Positions 8,421-16,549 of a DNA stretch of 64,000 nucleotides are shown here, piece by piece. Both the position numbers and the translations under genes were made by a program. Where the stretch lies: positions 1 through 64,000 of the forward strand of contig JANWJS010000015.1 of assembly GCA_025451845.1 (NCBI GenBank), read 5' to 3'. The notes under the pieces were generated by a model. It ran no database searches. It was not told where the DNA came from and saw only the letters and a list, made by a program, of their open reading frames with translations. This stretch comes from Steroidobacteraceae bacterium (GTDB lineage: Bacteria > Pseudomonadota > Gammaproteobacteria > Steroidobacterales > Steroidobacteraceae). Position 1 is the first letter of the stretch. Each line of letters begins with the position of its first letter.

Positions 8421-9536
8421 ATGCAGAAGCCTTTGTTGCAGCGACTCCACATCGCGGCGCTGGTCACCGCCGCCGGCGCTGTGCCGGTTGGAGCGCTCGC
8501 GGCCGACACCCCGGCATCGACCCTCGCGCAGATCCTGGCCAACTCCGGCATCACGGAGTCGGGCTATGTGGCGGCCTCTTACTACGACTCCTCGGGGACC
8601 AACGCATATCATCAGTTCGACACTTCCCACGATACCTTCCAGCTCGACCAGGCGGGACTGCAGCTCGCCTACCAGCCGAAGTCCGGCTTCGGCGCCGTGG
8701 TCGACGTGATCGCGGGTGAGGACGCAAAGATCGTCGATGCGGCCGAGAGCGCCGGCGCCAGCGCCAACTCATTCGACATCCTGCAGGGATACGCGCAGTA
8801 CGTCGGCGGCCCGCTTACCGTGCAGGCCGGCAAGTTCACCACCCTGGCGGGCGCCGAGGTCATCGCGCCGACGGGCAATACGAATTTCTCGCGCTCGCTG
8901 CTCTTCTTCGCGGAGCCGATGACCCACACGGGACTGCGGGCGACTTATGCGGTCACGGACACGCTGAGCGTCATTGCGGGGGTCAACAATGGCTGGAACT
9001 ATACCAAGGTCAACTACGGCTCCAAGACCGGCGAGCTGGGTGTCGCCTTCAATCCCAACAAGTTCTTCTCCCTGACGGCGCAGCTCTATGCCGGAAAGGA
9101 CCCGCTATATGCCGCAGAGCGGACTTTCTTCGACACCGTGGCGACGTTCAATGCGACCTCGGCGCTGTCGTTCGTGGTGAGCTACGACTGGGGCAAGCAG
9201 GAGACGGGCACGGCGACCCCGACGGGCTTCGCAGGCGGCAATTGGGACGGTTTCGCAGGTTATGTCAACTGCACGTTGAACAGCCAATGGCGCGTCTCGC
9301 TGCGTGGCGAGTATCTCGATGACAAGGACGGCACGACGCTCGTGACAGGGGCGCGGCAGAACCTGAAGGAAGCCACGCTGACCTTCGGCTATGACCCGGT
9401 GGCGAGCTTCGAGCTGCGGCTGGAAGGGCGTTACGACACCTCGAGCGAGTCGACTTTCCTCAAATCCACCAACCCCGTGCCGCGATACGGCAGCAATCAG
9501 AGCGAAGTCGCGGTGCAGGGCGTGTACAAGCTCTGA
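8421..9536 (+). CDS. Outer-membrane beta-barrel porin
   Basis: 371 residues from ATG 8421, with GAGGGG upstream; the frame extends further 5' but the extension lacks signal-peptide character. A signal peptide (cleavage near GALAAD, about residue 28) is followed by alternating amphipathic beta strands. These include ITESGYVAASYYDSSG, LQAGLQLAY-like strands, FDILQGYAQYVGGPLTVQAGKF and SFELRLEGRYD, ending in VQGVYKL. It resembles the porin family annotated as OmpL-like or DUF1597. Its substrate is unknown. The gene is monocistronic and ends at a perfect hairpin terminator shared with the converging ABC permease gene. Confidence 0.85.
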   Translation: MQKPLLQRLHIAALVTAAGAVPVGALAADTPASTLAQILANSGITESGYVAASYYDSSGTNAYHQFDTSHDTFQLDQAGLQLAYQPKSGFGAVVDVIAGEDAKIVDAAESAGASANSFDILQGYAQYVGGPLTVQAGKFTTLAGAEVIAPTGNTNFSRSLLFFAEPMTHTGLRATYAVTDTLSVIAGVNNGWNYTKVNYGSKTGELGVAFNPNKFFSLTAQLYAGKDPLYAAERTFFDTVATFNATSALSFVVSYDWGKQETGTATPTGFAGGNWDGFAGYVNCTLNSQWRVSLRGEYLDDKDGTTLVTGARQNLKEATLTFGYDPVASFELRLEGRYDTSSESTFLKSTNPVPRYGSNQSEVAVQGVYKL

Positions 9537-9548
9537 CTAGCCTGCACT

Positions 9549-9582
9549 GAGCCGCTCACCGGCTAGAGCCGGTGAGCGGCTC
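9549..9582. terminator. Bidirectional intrinsic terminator
   Basis: A perfect 16-bp inverted repeat, GAGCCGCTCACCGGCT (9549-9564) and AGCCGGTGAGCGGCTC (9567-9582), with a 2-nt gap. It sits between the porin stop (plus) and the PedC-like permease (minus). The last two bases of the right arm overlap the permease TGA. There is no U-tract, so it may act as an mRNA 3'-end stabiliser or a Rho-assisted end in both directions. Confidence 0.75.
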
Positions 9583-10387
9583 ACTCCGCACCCGCCCGGC
9601 GCACGATGAGCCCGCGTCCGGGGTCGTAACCCAGGATCGCCAGCGCCATGAAGACAAAAAGAGCCCCGGCGACGACAGCGCATGCCTTAGCGTTGAACTG
9701 CTCGTAGAGCGCGAAGCGGACCAGCTCGACCGCATGCGTGAACGGGTTGACCATGCAGACGTAGTAGAGCTTCTGGTTTGCCTCCCGCACGGTCCAGAGG
9801 GGGTAGAGCGCGGACGAGGCGAAGAACATCGGGAAGATCACGAAATTCATGACACCGGCAAAATTCTCCAGCTGGCGGATAGCGGAGGAAATGAAGAGAC
9901 CGAGTGCACTCAGCATCATGCCCGACAGGATCAAGGCCGGAAGCACGGTGAGGTAGCCAATGGGCGGCGGTTGGATGCCCCAGAAATAGGCGATGCCGAG
10001 GAAGACGTATGACTGCAGGACCGCGACGGCTACCGTCGCGACCATCTTCGAGACCAGCAGGTACCAGCGCGGCAGGGGGCTCACGAGGAGCGTGCGCATA
10101 CTGCCCATCTCCCGGTCCCACACCATCGACAAGGTGCTCTGCATGGCCTGGAACAACTGGATCATGCCGATCAGGCCGGGCGCGATGTATTCTTCGTAGG
10201 GAATGTAGGTCTGATAGGGCGGAATGATCGACACGCCGAGCACGAAGCGAAATCCGGCGGCGAAGATCACCAGCCATACCAGCGGCCTCACCAAGGCAGC
10301 GACGAAGCGGCCGCGCTGGTTGAGGAAGCGCAAGCCCTCACGCCATACGATGCCGCGCATACAGCGGTAATAATGGATCGGCCTCAT
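9581..10387 (-). CDS. ABC transporter permease, PedC/LutF-like
   Basis: 268-residue ABC-2 type permease with six hydrophobic segments (for example LVRPLVWLVIFAAGFRFVLG, and LPALILSGMMLSALGLFI) and the family signature MSTL..VWDREMGSMRTLLVSPLPRW. The start ATG overlaps the ATPase stop by four bases (ATGA). It matches the alcohol-ABC permease family found beside PQQ dehydrogenases (PedC in Pseudomonas putida, LutF in Methylorubrum). In those organisms the system is tied to growth with rare-earth-dependent alcohol dehydrogenases. It is the last gene of the xoxF-led minus-strand operon. The transported species is not shown by the sequence. Confidence 0.87.
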   Translation of the reverse strand: MRPIHYYRCMRGIVWREGLRFLNQRGRFVAALVRPLVWLVIFAAGFRFVLGVSIIPPYQTYIPYEEYIAPGLIGMIQLFQAMQSTLSMVWDREMGSMRTLLVSPLPRWYLLVSKMVATVAVAVLQSYVFLGIAYFWGIQPPPIGYLTVLPALILSGMMLSALGLFISSAIRQLENFAGVMNFVIFPMFFASSALYPLWTVREANQKLYYVCMVNPFTHAVELVRFALYEQFNAKACAVVAGALFVFMALAILGYDPGRGLIVRRAGAE

Positions 10388-11172
10388 TCGCTGCGCCCGC
10401 CGGTCAGCTTGTCGAACGCCTCGCGGATCGACGCGGCGTTCGCCTGGCGGATCACGTCCGGCACCGGCCCTTGCGCCAGGATCCCGCCCCGGTGGAGCAC
10501 GATCACGCGCGCTGCGGAGTCGACTTCGTCGATCAGATGGGTCGCCCACAGCGCGGCGAGCCCTTCTTCGCGGCACAGCATGCGAACATGATCGAGCAGG
10601 AACTGTCTGCTGGCAATGTCCAACCCAACCGTCGGCTCGTCGAGGAGCAACATCTTGGGCCGATGGATCAGGGCACGCGCGATCTCCACTCGACGCCGTT
10701 GACCACCACTCAACGTGCGCGCCTTTTCGTGCATCCGATCAGTCAGACCCACGCGCTCGATCTCACGCCTGATGCGTACCGCGGCCTCGCGAGGCGGCAG
10801 GCCATGCAGGGCAGCGTGGTAGGACAGGTTTTGCGTGACCGAAAGATCGGGATCGAGAGTCGGCAGCTGGAACACAACGCCGAGGCGGGCGAGTGCTTCC
10901 GAGGGCTTCTGTTTGATCTCCCAGCCGAAGATCCGTATCGAGCCGCCCCGGTGGTTGTAGAGGCGGGTGATCAACGAGAAAAGGGTCGTCTTGCCGGCAC
11001 CATTGAGGCCGAGCAGCATCGTGCGGTCGCCGCGATTGAGCTCGAAAGAGACGTCGTCCAGGGCCTGCCGCTCCCCGAACGCATGGCTCAGCCCGGCGAC
11101 GACGAGCGGCAGCGCCTCCGAGTCCGGTGAGCCGGTTGATCTTCGGTCCGAGGCATCTGTCTTGAGGTCCAC
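10384..11172 (-). CDS. ABC transporter ATP-binding protein, PedB/LutE-like
   Basis: Cytoplasmic ATPase partner of the downstream permease, 262 residues from GTG 11172 (AAGG upstream). The frame stays open to 11271, so the start is uncertain. Walker A is LGLNGAGKTT, the signature LSGGQRRR and Walker B LLLDEP, followed by ATHLIDEV. This is the ABC-2 exporter-type ATPase of PQQ/alcohol loci. Sixty-four bases separate it from the upstream NitT/TauT-type ATPase gene, so the operon carries two different ABC ATPases in a row. Confidence 0.87.
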   Translation of the reverse strand: MDLKTDASDRRSTGSPDSEALPLVVAGLSHAFGERQALDDVSFELNRGDRTMLLGLNGAGKTTLFSLITRLYNHRGGSIRIFGWEIKQKPSEALARLGVVFQLPTLDPDLSVTQNLSYHAALHGLPPREAAVRIRREIERVGLTDRMHEKARTLSGGQRRRVEIARALIHRPKMLLLDEPTVGLDIASRQFLLDHVRMLCREEGLAALWATHLIDEVDSAARVIVLHRGGILAQGPVPDVIRQANAASIREAFDKLTGGRSE

Positions 11173-11236
11173 CGTTGCGCCCTTCACCGCCTCATGGCCA
11201 ACGACATCGCAATATGCCACAAAGAGCTGCCACGGT

Positions 11237-12007
11237 TCACTCGACGGGCGGCGCCGCCGCAGCGGCGCCAATCAGCTCACGATGACGGCGCAGGATCTCA
11301 TCACGCAGCAGCTCGATGTCCGCGCCGCTGTGGCGACGATTGCGCGCCAGACTCACCGGCACGTCCGCCAGCACACGGCCTGGCGCGCCGGACAGCAGCA
11401 CCAGACGGTCGGCGAGCACCAGCGCTTCGCGCATGTCGTGTGTCACGAACAGCACCGTCGTGGGTCGAGCGTGCCACAGCTTCAACAGAAGGTCCCGAAG
11501 CTCCTCCACGGTGTCGTGATCGAGTGACACGAAGGGCTCATCCATCAGCAGCAGGTCCGGCTCGATCGCAAACGCTCGCGCGATGGCAACGCGTCGGCTC
11601 ATTCCTACCGACAGTTGTCGTGGATAGAGGTCCTGCGCCCTGGACAGGCCCACCGCCGTCAGCATGTCATTGATGACGGTAGCGGCGCGATCCGGCGGCA
11701 GCACCAGCGCGATGTTCTCGTGAACCGTACGCCATGGAAGCAACCGCGGCTCTTGAAAGACGTAGCCCACCCGCGCCGGCCGGCCGGCCGGATGCGGAGC
11801 GAGGTGGATCCCGCCGTCAAAATCGCGGTCGAGCCCGGCCACGATGTTGAGAAACGTCGTCTTGCCGCAGCCCGACGGCCCGACGAGCGTCACGAACTCG
11901 CCTGGGGCGACCTGGAGCGACAGGCCGGCGAGTGCCAGGTGGGACTTCGCGCCGCGCGCGCGGGCATAGCGCTTCGCGCGGATTTCCGCGATCAGGGCCG
12001 GGGTCAC
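11237..12007 (-). CDS. ABC transporter ATP-binding protein, NitT/TauT type
   Basis: 256 residues from GTG 12007, which overlaps the permease stop by four bases (GTGA); the long open frame upstream is a shadow of that permease. Walker A is VGPSGCGKTT, the Q-loop YVFQEPRLLPW, the signature region RQLSVGMSRRVAIARA and Walker B LLLMDEPFVSLD. The signature is LSVGMSRR instead of the usual LSGGMRQR, a noticeable deviation. With the next two genes it makes a complete SsuABC/TauABC-like importer. The substrate is unknown, and its position inside a lut/ped-type operon suggests a role connected with alcohol oxidation. Confidence 0.87.
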   Translation of the reverse strand: MTPALIAEIRAKRYARARGAKSHLALAGLSLQVAPGEFVTLVGPSGCGKTTFLNIVAGLDRDFDGGIHLAPHPAGRPARVGYVFQEPRLLPWRTVHENIALVLPPDRAATVINDMLTAVGLSRAQDLYPRQLSVGMSRRVAIARAFAIEPDLLLMDEPFVSLDHDTVEELRDLLLKLWHARPTTVLFVTHDMREALVLADRLVLLSGAPGRVLADVPVSLARNRRHSGADIELLRDEILRRHRELIGAAAAAPPVE

Positions 12008-12789
12008 CGACGCCACGCCGAAGCGCGCCGCTCCAGCGGCTGAAAGAGCGCCCATTCGATCAGCTGAATGACCACCATGAACGAAATGCTGTAAGCGAGT
12101 ATGCGGGTCACGTCGAACTGCTGGAAGTAGAGCTGGATCTCGAAGCCGACCCCGTTGCTTCGCCCCAGTAGCTCGACGATCAGCACGATCTTCCAAACCA
12201 GCGCCAGGCCCGACCGGGCGGCGGCGAATACGTATGGATACAGCTGCGGCATGATCACGTGCCGAAGGGTCCGCCATCGGCTGACGTCGAAGCTTGCCGC
12301 CATGTCCGAATAGCTGCGGTCGAGGGCGCGGGCACCTTCGCGCAATGTCACCGCGGTGTTCGGGATCTTGTTGACGGCCACGGCGCCGATCGCCGCCGCC
12401 TCGGTGAGCCCGAACCAGACATAGGCCAGAACGATTATCACCAGCGCCGGGAGATTCAACAGCAGCACCAGCCAGCTGTCGAACAGCGCATCGATAGTCC
12501 GTGAGCGGCCCATCACGATGCCGATCGCCGTCCCGACGACCATCGCGGCCACGAAGGCTGCGGCGACGCGCGCAAGCGTGATCCCGAGATTGAAGAGGAG
12601 CGGACCGTGGACGCACTCCTGCTCCAGGACCACGAACACGCTGCTGGCCGAAGGCAGGAGCCGGCTGTTAATCGCATCGGCCGCGACCTGCCAGACTGCG
12701 ATGAGCAGGGCAATCGAGCCGATGCGCTGCGCCAGCGAAGATGCCGCCACCCAGGACGAGGCTCGCTGTGCGGTAGCAGCCACGCTCAC
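12004..12789 (-). CDS. ABC transporter permease, NitT/TauT type
   Basis: 261-residue inner-membrane permease with about six transmembrane segments and a BPD_transp_1 EAA-like loop (RSGLALVWKIVLIVELLG). It begins at a GTG immediately after the TGA of the binding-protein gene and ends in a four-base overlap with the ATPase gene, so the three are translationally linked. It resembles SsuC/TauC permeases. The genuine substrate cannot be read from the sequence. Confidence 0.88.
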   Translation of the reverse strand: MSVAATAQRASSWVAASSLAQRIGSIALLIAVWQVAADAINSRLLPSASSVFVVLEQECVHGPLLFNLGITLARVAAAFVAAMVVGTAIGIVMGRSRTIDALFDSWLVLLLNLPALVIIVLAYVWFGLTEAAAIGAVAVNKIPNTAVTLREGARALDRSYSDMAASFDVSRWRTLRHVIMPQLYPYVFAAARSGLALVWKIVLIVELLGRSNGVGFEIQLYFQQFDVTRILAYSISFMVVIQLIEWALFQPLERRASAWRR

Positions 12790-13788
12790 TCAGTAGCTCA
12801 CGGTGTCGAGAAACGTGCCCGGCCGCAGGGTCGGGCTGGAACCGACCAATGCTTGCCCACCGATCCTGGCAAAGAGCGCATACAGCGCTTTGGCCTCACG
12901 CCGCTCGTCCTTGTCCCAGTGGGCCGGAATGCCGGCTCGAAATGCGTCGCGCAGTGCTTTCAGCTCGGCGGCGTTGCGGGCACCCGTCCTCGGTCCGAGC
13001 CAGTTCCATTCGGCATCGGACGTCGCCAGAATGGACTCCGCTTCGCGCGTGGCGCTCACAAAGCCAGCCAACGCGCGCGGATGCTCCCGCGCCCAACGCT
13101 CGGACACGACAAAGCCCACGAGCGGCAGCGCGGTCTTGAAGCCGAGCTGCCGCAACGCATCGCTTACCGACAGGACGGCGGGCAAGCCGCGGGTCTCCAG
13201 CGGTGCCGCAAAGTTCCAATAGGTCAGCACGGCATCGAGGCGGCCCGCCAGCAACTCTTGATTGAGAAGTGGCGGGGCCCCGAAGGACAGTTGCGCGTCA
13301 TGCGCGAGGTCGATGTGCCGCTCCTGCGCGAGCGCTTGCAGGATCACCCAGCTCTTGTCGAGCGGACTGCCGGCGACGCCGAGCCGGCGATTGCGCAAGT
13401 CGGCCAGACCATGGACCGGAGCGCCGCGTGCGGCGACCAGAGCGCCGACGGCGGTGGAAAATGGGAAGAACGTCCAATCTGCGCCGGAGGCGCGTTGGCG
13501 CGAGACCCACAGCCAGTCCGACACCACGCAATCCACGCGTCCCGCCTGCAACGCCACCAGGGTCGCCTGATTGCTCGCCAGCTCCAGCTCGTCGATGTCG
13601 ATGCCGTAAGTCTCATCGAGCTCGTGATGCTCGATGACATCCATGACCCAGCTCACCGTGCCGAATTTCAGGACTGCGATGCGCACCGTGGGGTCCGCCC
13701 GGGCGATTCCGGGCCCGACCGCGAGGACCATGAGAAGCGAGAGGACGAGCACGCGGGCGCACCAGGCAGACAGAGGGGTCGCGCTCAT
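12790..13788 (-). CDS. Periplasmic substrate-binding protein, NMT1/NitT-TauT type
   Basis: 332 residues from ATG 13788, with a clear signal peptide ending near GIARAD (about residue 32). An alternative ATG lies 24 nt upstream inside the preceding gene. The fold is NMT1/ABC-alpha-aliphatic-sulfonate type: VRIAVLKFGTVSWVMDVIEHH at the start of the mature protein, ELASNQATLVALQAGRVDCVVSDW, and LDAVLTYWNFAAPLE. It would deliver a small ligand to the adjacent permease/ATPase. It follows the beta-propeller gene by only a few bases. This kind of importer is not part of the core PedA1A2BC set, so its ligand is an open question. Confidence 0.85.
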   Translation of the reverse strand: MSATPLSAWCARVLVLSLLMVLAVGPGIARADPTVRIAVLKFGTVSWVMDVIEHHELDETYGIDIDELELASNQATLVALQAGRVDCVVSDWLWVSRQRASGADWTFFPFSTAVGALVAARGAPVHGLADLRNRRLGVAGSPLDKSWVILQALAQERHIDLAHDAQLSFGAPPLLNQELLAGRLDAVLTYWNFAAPLETRGLPAVLSVSDALRQLGFKTALPLVGFVVSERWAREHPRALAGFVSATREAESILATSDAEWNWLGPRTGARNAAELKALRDAFRAGIPAHWDKDERREAKALYALFARIGGQALVGSSPTLRPGTFLDTVSY

Positions 13789-13795
13789 TGGCAGC

Positions 13796-14785
13796 TCACG
13801 GCACCACGGCAATGCCCCACGGCAGTCGGCCCACGGGAACCGACTTGAGCGCCTTCTGCGATGACACGTCGATGATCGTCACGTCGTTCGTGAGGCCATT
13901 TGCAACGTAGAGCTTGCTGCGATCCGGGCTGAATGTGAGCTGCCAGGGCCGCTGGCCTACCAGAATGTACTGCTCGACCTCATACGTCCTGGCGTTGACC
14001 ACGGCAACTCGATTGGAACGCCCCAAGGCCACGAACGCCGTCCGACCGTCGGCCGTGAACCGTATGCCGACCGGGCCGATGTATTGCTCGTCGACACCTG
14101 GAATATCGAAATTTATGACGTGGACGACCTGATGGCTTCCCGGGTCGATGACCGAGACTGTTCCACCGACTTCCGACGATGCCCACAGATACCGCTGATC
14201 CGGAGTGTATACGACAACCCGCGGCCTCGTGTCGAGGAGGACGTTGGCCACGACCTGCCAGGTCTTGGTGTCGATGAAATGCGCCATGCTGGTCTCTTCG
14301 GAGACGACCACCACGATACGCCCGTCCCTGCTGACGGCGAGACCTTCAGGCTCTATCCCGACCGGGACCTGCGTGATCCACTTGCCGGTCGCGTAATCGA
14401 TGACCGTAACCAGGGCGTTGTTTTCATTCGATACATATATTCTGTCGCCGGACACCGACATCGCGAGCGTTTCGGGATCGGGACCGGTATTGATTCTCCG
14501 GGTCACCTTCAGCGTCTTCGTATCGATGACATCGATATTGCTCGAGTCGCCATCACATACCAACACAGCTTTGTGATCCAGGGTCTCTATGATTCCCCTG
14601 GGCCGTTGGTCGGTCGGAATTGTCGCGATCACCTTGTAGCTGTCGCCATCGAGCACGGTCACGGTATCGTCGACCTCGTTCGAGACGAAGAGCTCGCTGG
14701 CGCGCGCCGTCGCGGCGAAAGAGAATACGACGACGGCCAACACGAGCAGCGCCGTGCAGCGCCCGGTCATGGGGCGAGACGGCAT
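13796..14785 (-). CDS. YVTN beta-propeller protein, PedA2/LutB-like
   Basis: 329-residue secreted protein: signal peptide ending near ATARAS (residue 29), then a seven-bladed YVTN-type propeller with repeats such as LFVSNEVDDTVTVLDGDSYK, IYVSNENNALVTVIDYATGK and LYVANGLTNDVTIID. It belongs to the PQQ-dependent-catabolism beta-propeller family found with the PedB/PedC ABC pair. The start at 14785 has GGAG upstream; a second ATG at 14770 would give an ATGA overlap with the upstream gene. It is probably periplasmic, a partner or binding component of the metal- or substrate-handling ABC system. Confidence 0.87.
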   Translation of the reverse strand: MPSRPMTGRCTALLVLAVVVFSFAATARASELFVSNEVDDTVTVLDGDSYKVIATIPTDQRPRGIIETLDHKAVLVCDGDSSNIDVIDTKTLKVTRRINTGPDPETLAMSVSGDRIYVSNENNALVTVIDYATGKWITQVPVGIEPEGLAVSRDGRIVVVVSEETSMAHFIDTKTWQVVANVLLDTRPRVVVYTPDQRYLWASSEVGGTVSVIDPGSHQVVHVINFDIPGVDEQYIGPVGIRFTADGRTAFVALGRSNRVAVVNARTYEVEQYILVGQRPWQLTFSPDRSKLYVANGLTNDVTIIDVSSQKALKSVPVGRLPWGIAVVP

Positions 14786-16035
14786 TGTGTCTCCGGCTGA
14801 TCGAATCCCAAGGTGTCGGCGGTGTTCCCGGGGTGGAGAAAGCCGTTCTGCGGCGACATGGAGATGACCATCAGCGGCTGCGCGATGAGCACCGGCTGAC
14901 GCAGCTGCTGATCCCAGGAGCGAAACGTCAGGCCCTGCCCTTTGAAACCGGCGATGAGGAACTTGTCGGAGCGCAGATATGCGCGGATCCCTGCCGGGGA
15001 TACCGTTCTCCCGCGCATGACCGCGTCACCGACGATGCTGACGGCAAGCCAGGCGCCATAGTCGCGCTCGGTCATCCCACGATGGGCGAATAGCTCGAAC
15101 CTATGCTGCATCTGCAGGGCAGAATACGACTGGAAGGCCGGCGTCCAGGCCGCCGCAATGAGTCCTTGCGTCCCTACGACGGGACGTGCATCGAAGGTGT
15201 TGTAGGGGAGATAATCTCCAAACAGATCCGTCTCGTCCGCGACGAAAAGAACATCGTAATCGGACCCGACCTGCGTCGCGAGAGGCATCTGCGTTTGAAT
15301 CTGCTGGTAGCCGGTATCGCTGCGGCGCGAGCCGGGGCTGTAGTCATAGCTCCTGGCGGCGACGACCCGGGCTCCGTAGCGGGCGGCCGAGCGGCGTACG
15401 TCCGCCGCATAAACCGCGTCCTCCTGCGTCGGGCCGTGCAGAAGAAACCACCGGGTCCAGCGCTTCTCCACCAGGAATTGCGCCAGCGCATCGACTCGCA
15501 TCGCCTGGTTCGGCAGGATGTGAAAGACATTCGATCGACAGTCCTGCTGCCGCAGGCTGTCTTCGGTCGTCCTCATGTCCAGGATCAAGGAACCCTTGAT
15601 GGACGGTGCATCAGCGAGCTTCAGGAGATCGTCAGCCCGAAGGTCGGCCACGATGACCGCCGGTCCCCGGGTGAACAACCGCCGGGCCTGGGCGGCCACG
15701 TCAGCGCCCGCCGGAAGCGTCTCGACATACAACTTGAAGTTCAAACCGAGGAACTTGCCGGTCGTATTGATCTCCGCCGTCCCGTCCTCGGCACCAGCCA
15801 GACCCTCATCCGCAGGTTGCGTCTCCAGCAGCGACGGCATGATCCCGGGCGCGGGATACGCTTCGCGGAGGTAGACGATCGGGAAGGTGCGCGGCGCGGC
15901 TGCGCCTGCCGCTGAGGCCTCGAAGGGCTTGCTCACACCGGCCAGCAAAGCCAGCGTGAGCAGCCCCGAAAGCCGTACGCCGCGCCGCACGATCAGGCGC
16001 CGGTCACTTCTCTTTATGACCCGGAGGCCCGTCAT
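14767..16035 (-). CDS. Periplasmic ABC-type binding protein, PedA1/LutA-like
   Basis: 422 residues if the ATG at 16035 is used (overlapping the cytochrome gene by 32 nt); a GTG at 15990 would give a shorter n-region and is a real alternative. A signal peptide (LSGLLTLALLAGVSKPFEASA) precedes a periplasmic binding-protein-like fold related to branched-chain amino acid binding proteins. Motifs include IVYLREAYPAPG, LFTRGPAVIVADLRADDLL and DYDVLFVADETDLFGDYLPY. It matches the substrate-binding family of PQQ-alcohol-dehydrogenase loci. In Methylorubrum and P. putida the counterparts take part in rare-earth-dependent growth; the ligand here is inferred. Confidence 0.86.
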   Translation of the reverse strand: MTGLRVIKRSDRRLIVRRGVRLSGLLTLALLAGVSKPFEASAAGAAAPRTFPIVYLREAYPAPGIMPSLLETQPADEGLAGAEDGTAEINTTGKFLGLNFKLYVETLPAGADVAAQARRLFTRGPAVIVADLRADDLLKLADAPSIKGSLILDMRTTEDSLRQQDCRSNVFHILPNQAMRVDALAQFLVEKRWTRWFLLHGPTQEDAVYAADVRRSAARYGARVVAARSYDYSPGSRRSDTGYQQIQTQMPLATQVGSDYDVLFVADETDLFGDYLPYNTFDARPVVGTQGLIAAAWTPAFQSYSALQMQHRFELFAHRGMTERDYGAWLAVSIVGDAVMRGRTVSPAGIRAYLRSDKFLIAGFKGQGLTFRSWDQQLRQPVLIAQPLMVISMSPQNGFLHPGNTADTLGFDQPETQCRLAP

Positions 16036-16510
16036 AAGCGGACCGAATCCAGGTGATGATCTTCCACAGATCGCCATCGCTATGGATCAGAGGACCCATC
16101 GACGGCATCGGCGCGGCAACGTTCTCCAGGGCCTCCACCGTGTAGCCGTCCGCCTGGAGCTTTTGCGACCCAAGCGAGACGAGGCGAAAGAGGGTGTCGT
16201 CATCACCGCCGTAGATCCAGACGCCGTTGATCAGCGGCGGGCACATACCGCCGCCACCGTTACCGCCATGACAGCCGTTGCAACCGTACTGGAAGAATAG
16301 CTTGTGGCCAGCCGCAGCCATCTCGGCATTGCCATCGAAGGGATTGTGCAGCGATCCCTTGGGGGCCGTCGCGACGACCTGCAGCGGTGGCTTGCCGGTG
16401 ATGCCGGCATCCTTCGCGGAGGAAGAGGCGGCAGTCCCGGCGGGAGCACCCGAGCATCCCGCTGCAAGCAGCGCCAAAGTGAAAACGACTACGCTCATCA
16501 AGCGTCTCAT
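16004..16510 (-). CDS. c-type cytochrome, candidate XoxG electron acceptor
   Basis: 168 residues from ATG 16510 (GGAGG five bases upstream). A lipoprotein-type signal with LLAAGCSG near residue 19 suggests membrane anchoring. A single haem-binding CNGCH lies in KLFFQYGCNGCHGGNGGGGM, with a likely distal Met in a Met-Pro-Ser-Met segment (APMPSMGPL). Its place just after xoxF and xoxJ is where XoxG, the electron acceptor of XoxF, is usually encoded. It would take electrons from the reduced PQQ enzyme in the periplasm. The lipid anchor is unusual for XoxG, so a membrane-tethered electron carrier is proposed. Confidence 0.82.
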   Translation of the reverse strand: MRRLMSVVVFTLALLAAGCSGAPAGTAASSSAKDAGITGKPPLQVVATAPKGSLHNPFDGNAEMAAAGHKLFFQYGCNGCHGGNGGGGMCPPLINGVWIYGGDDDTLFRLVSLGSQKLQADGYTVEALENVAAPMPSMGPLIHSDGDLWKIITWIRSAYDGPPGHKEK

Positions 16511-16549
16511 GGTTGCCTCCGCCTGTGTGAAATACGGGGGTGTCGCCGC

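Noticed and set aside
12607-13848. Plus-strand ORF opposite the NitT/TauT-type binding protein
   Set aside because: No domain or start signals; the minus-strand frame has a signal peptide and family motifs.
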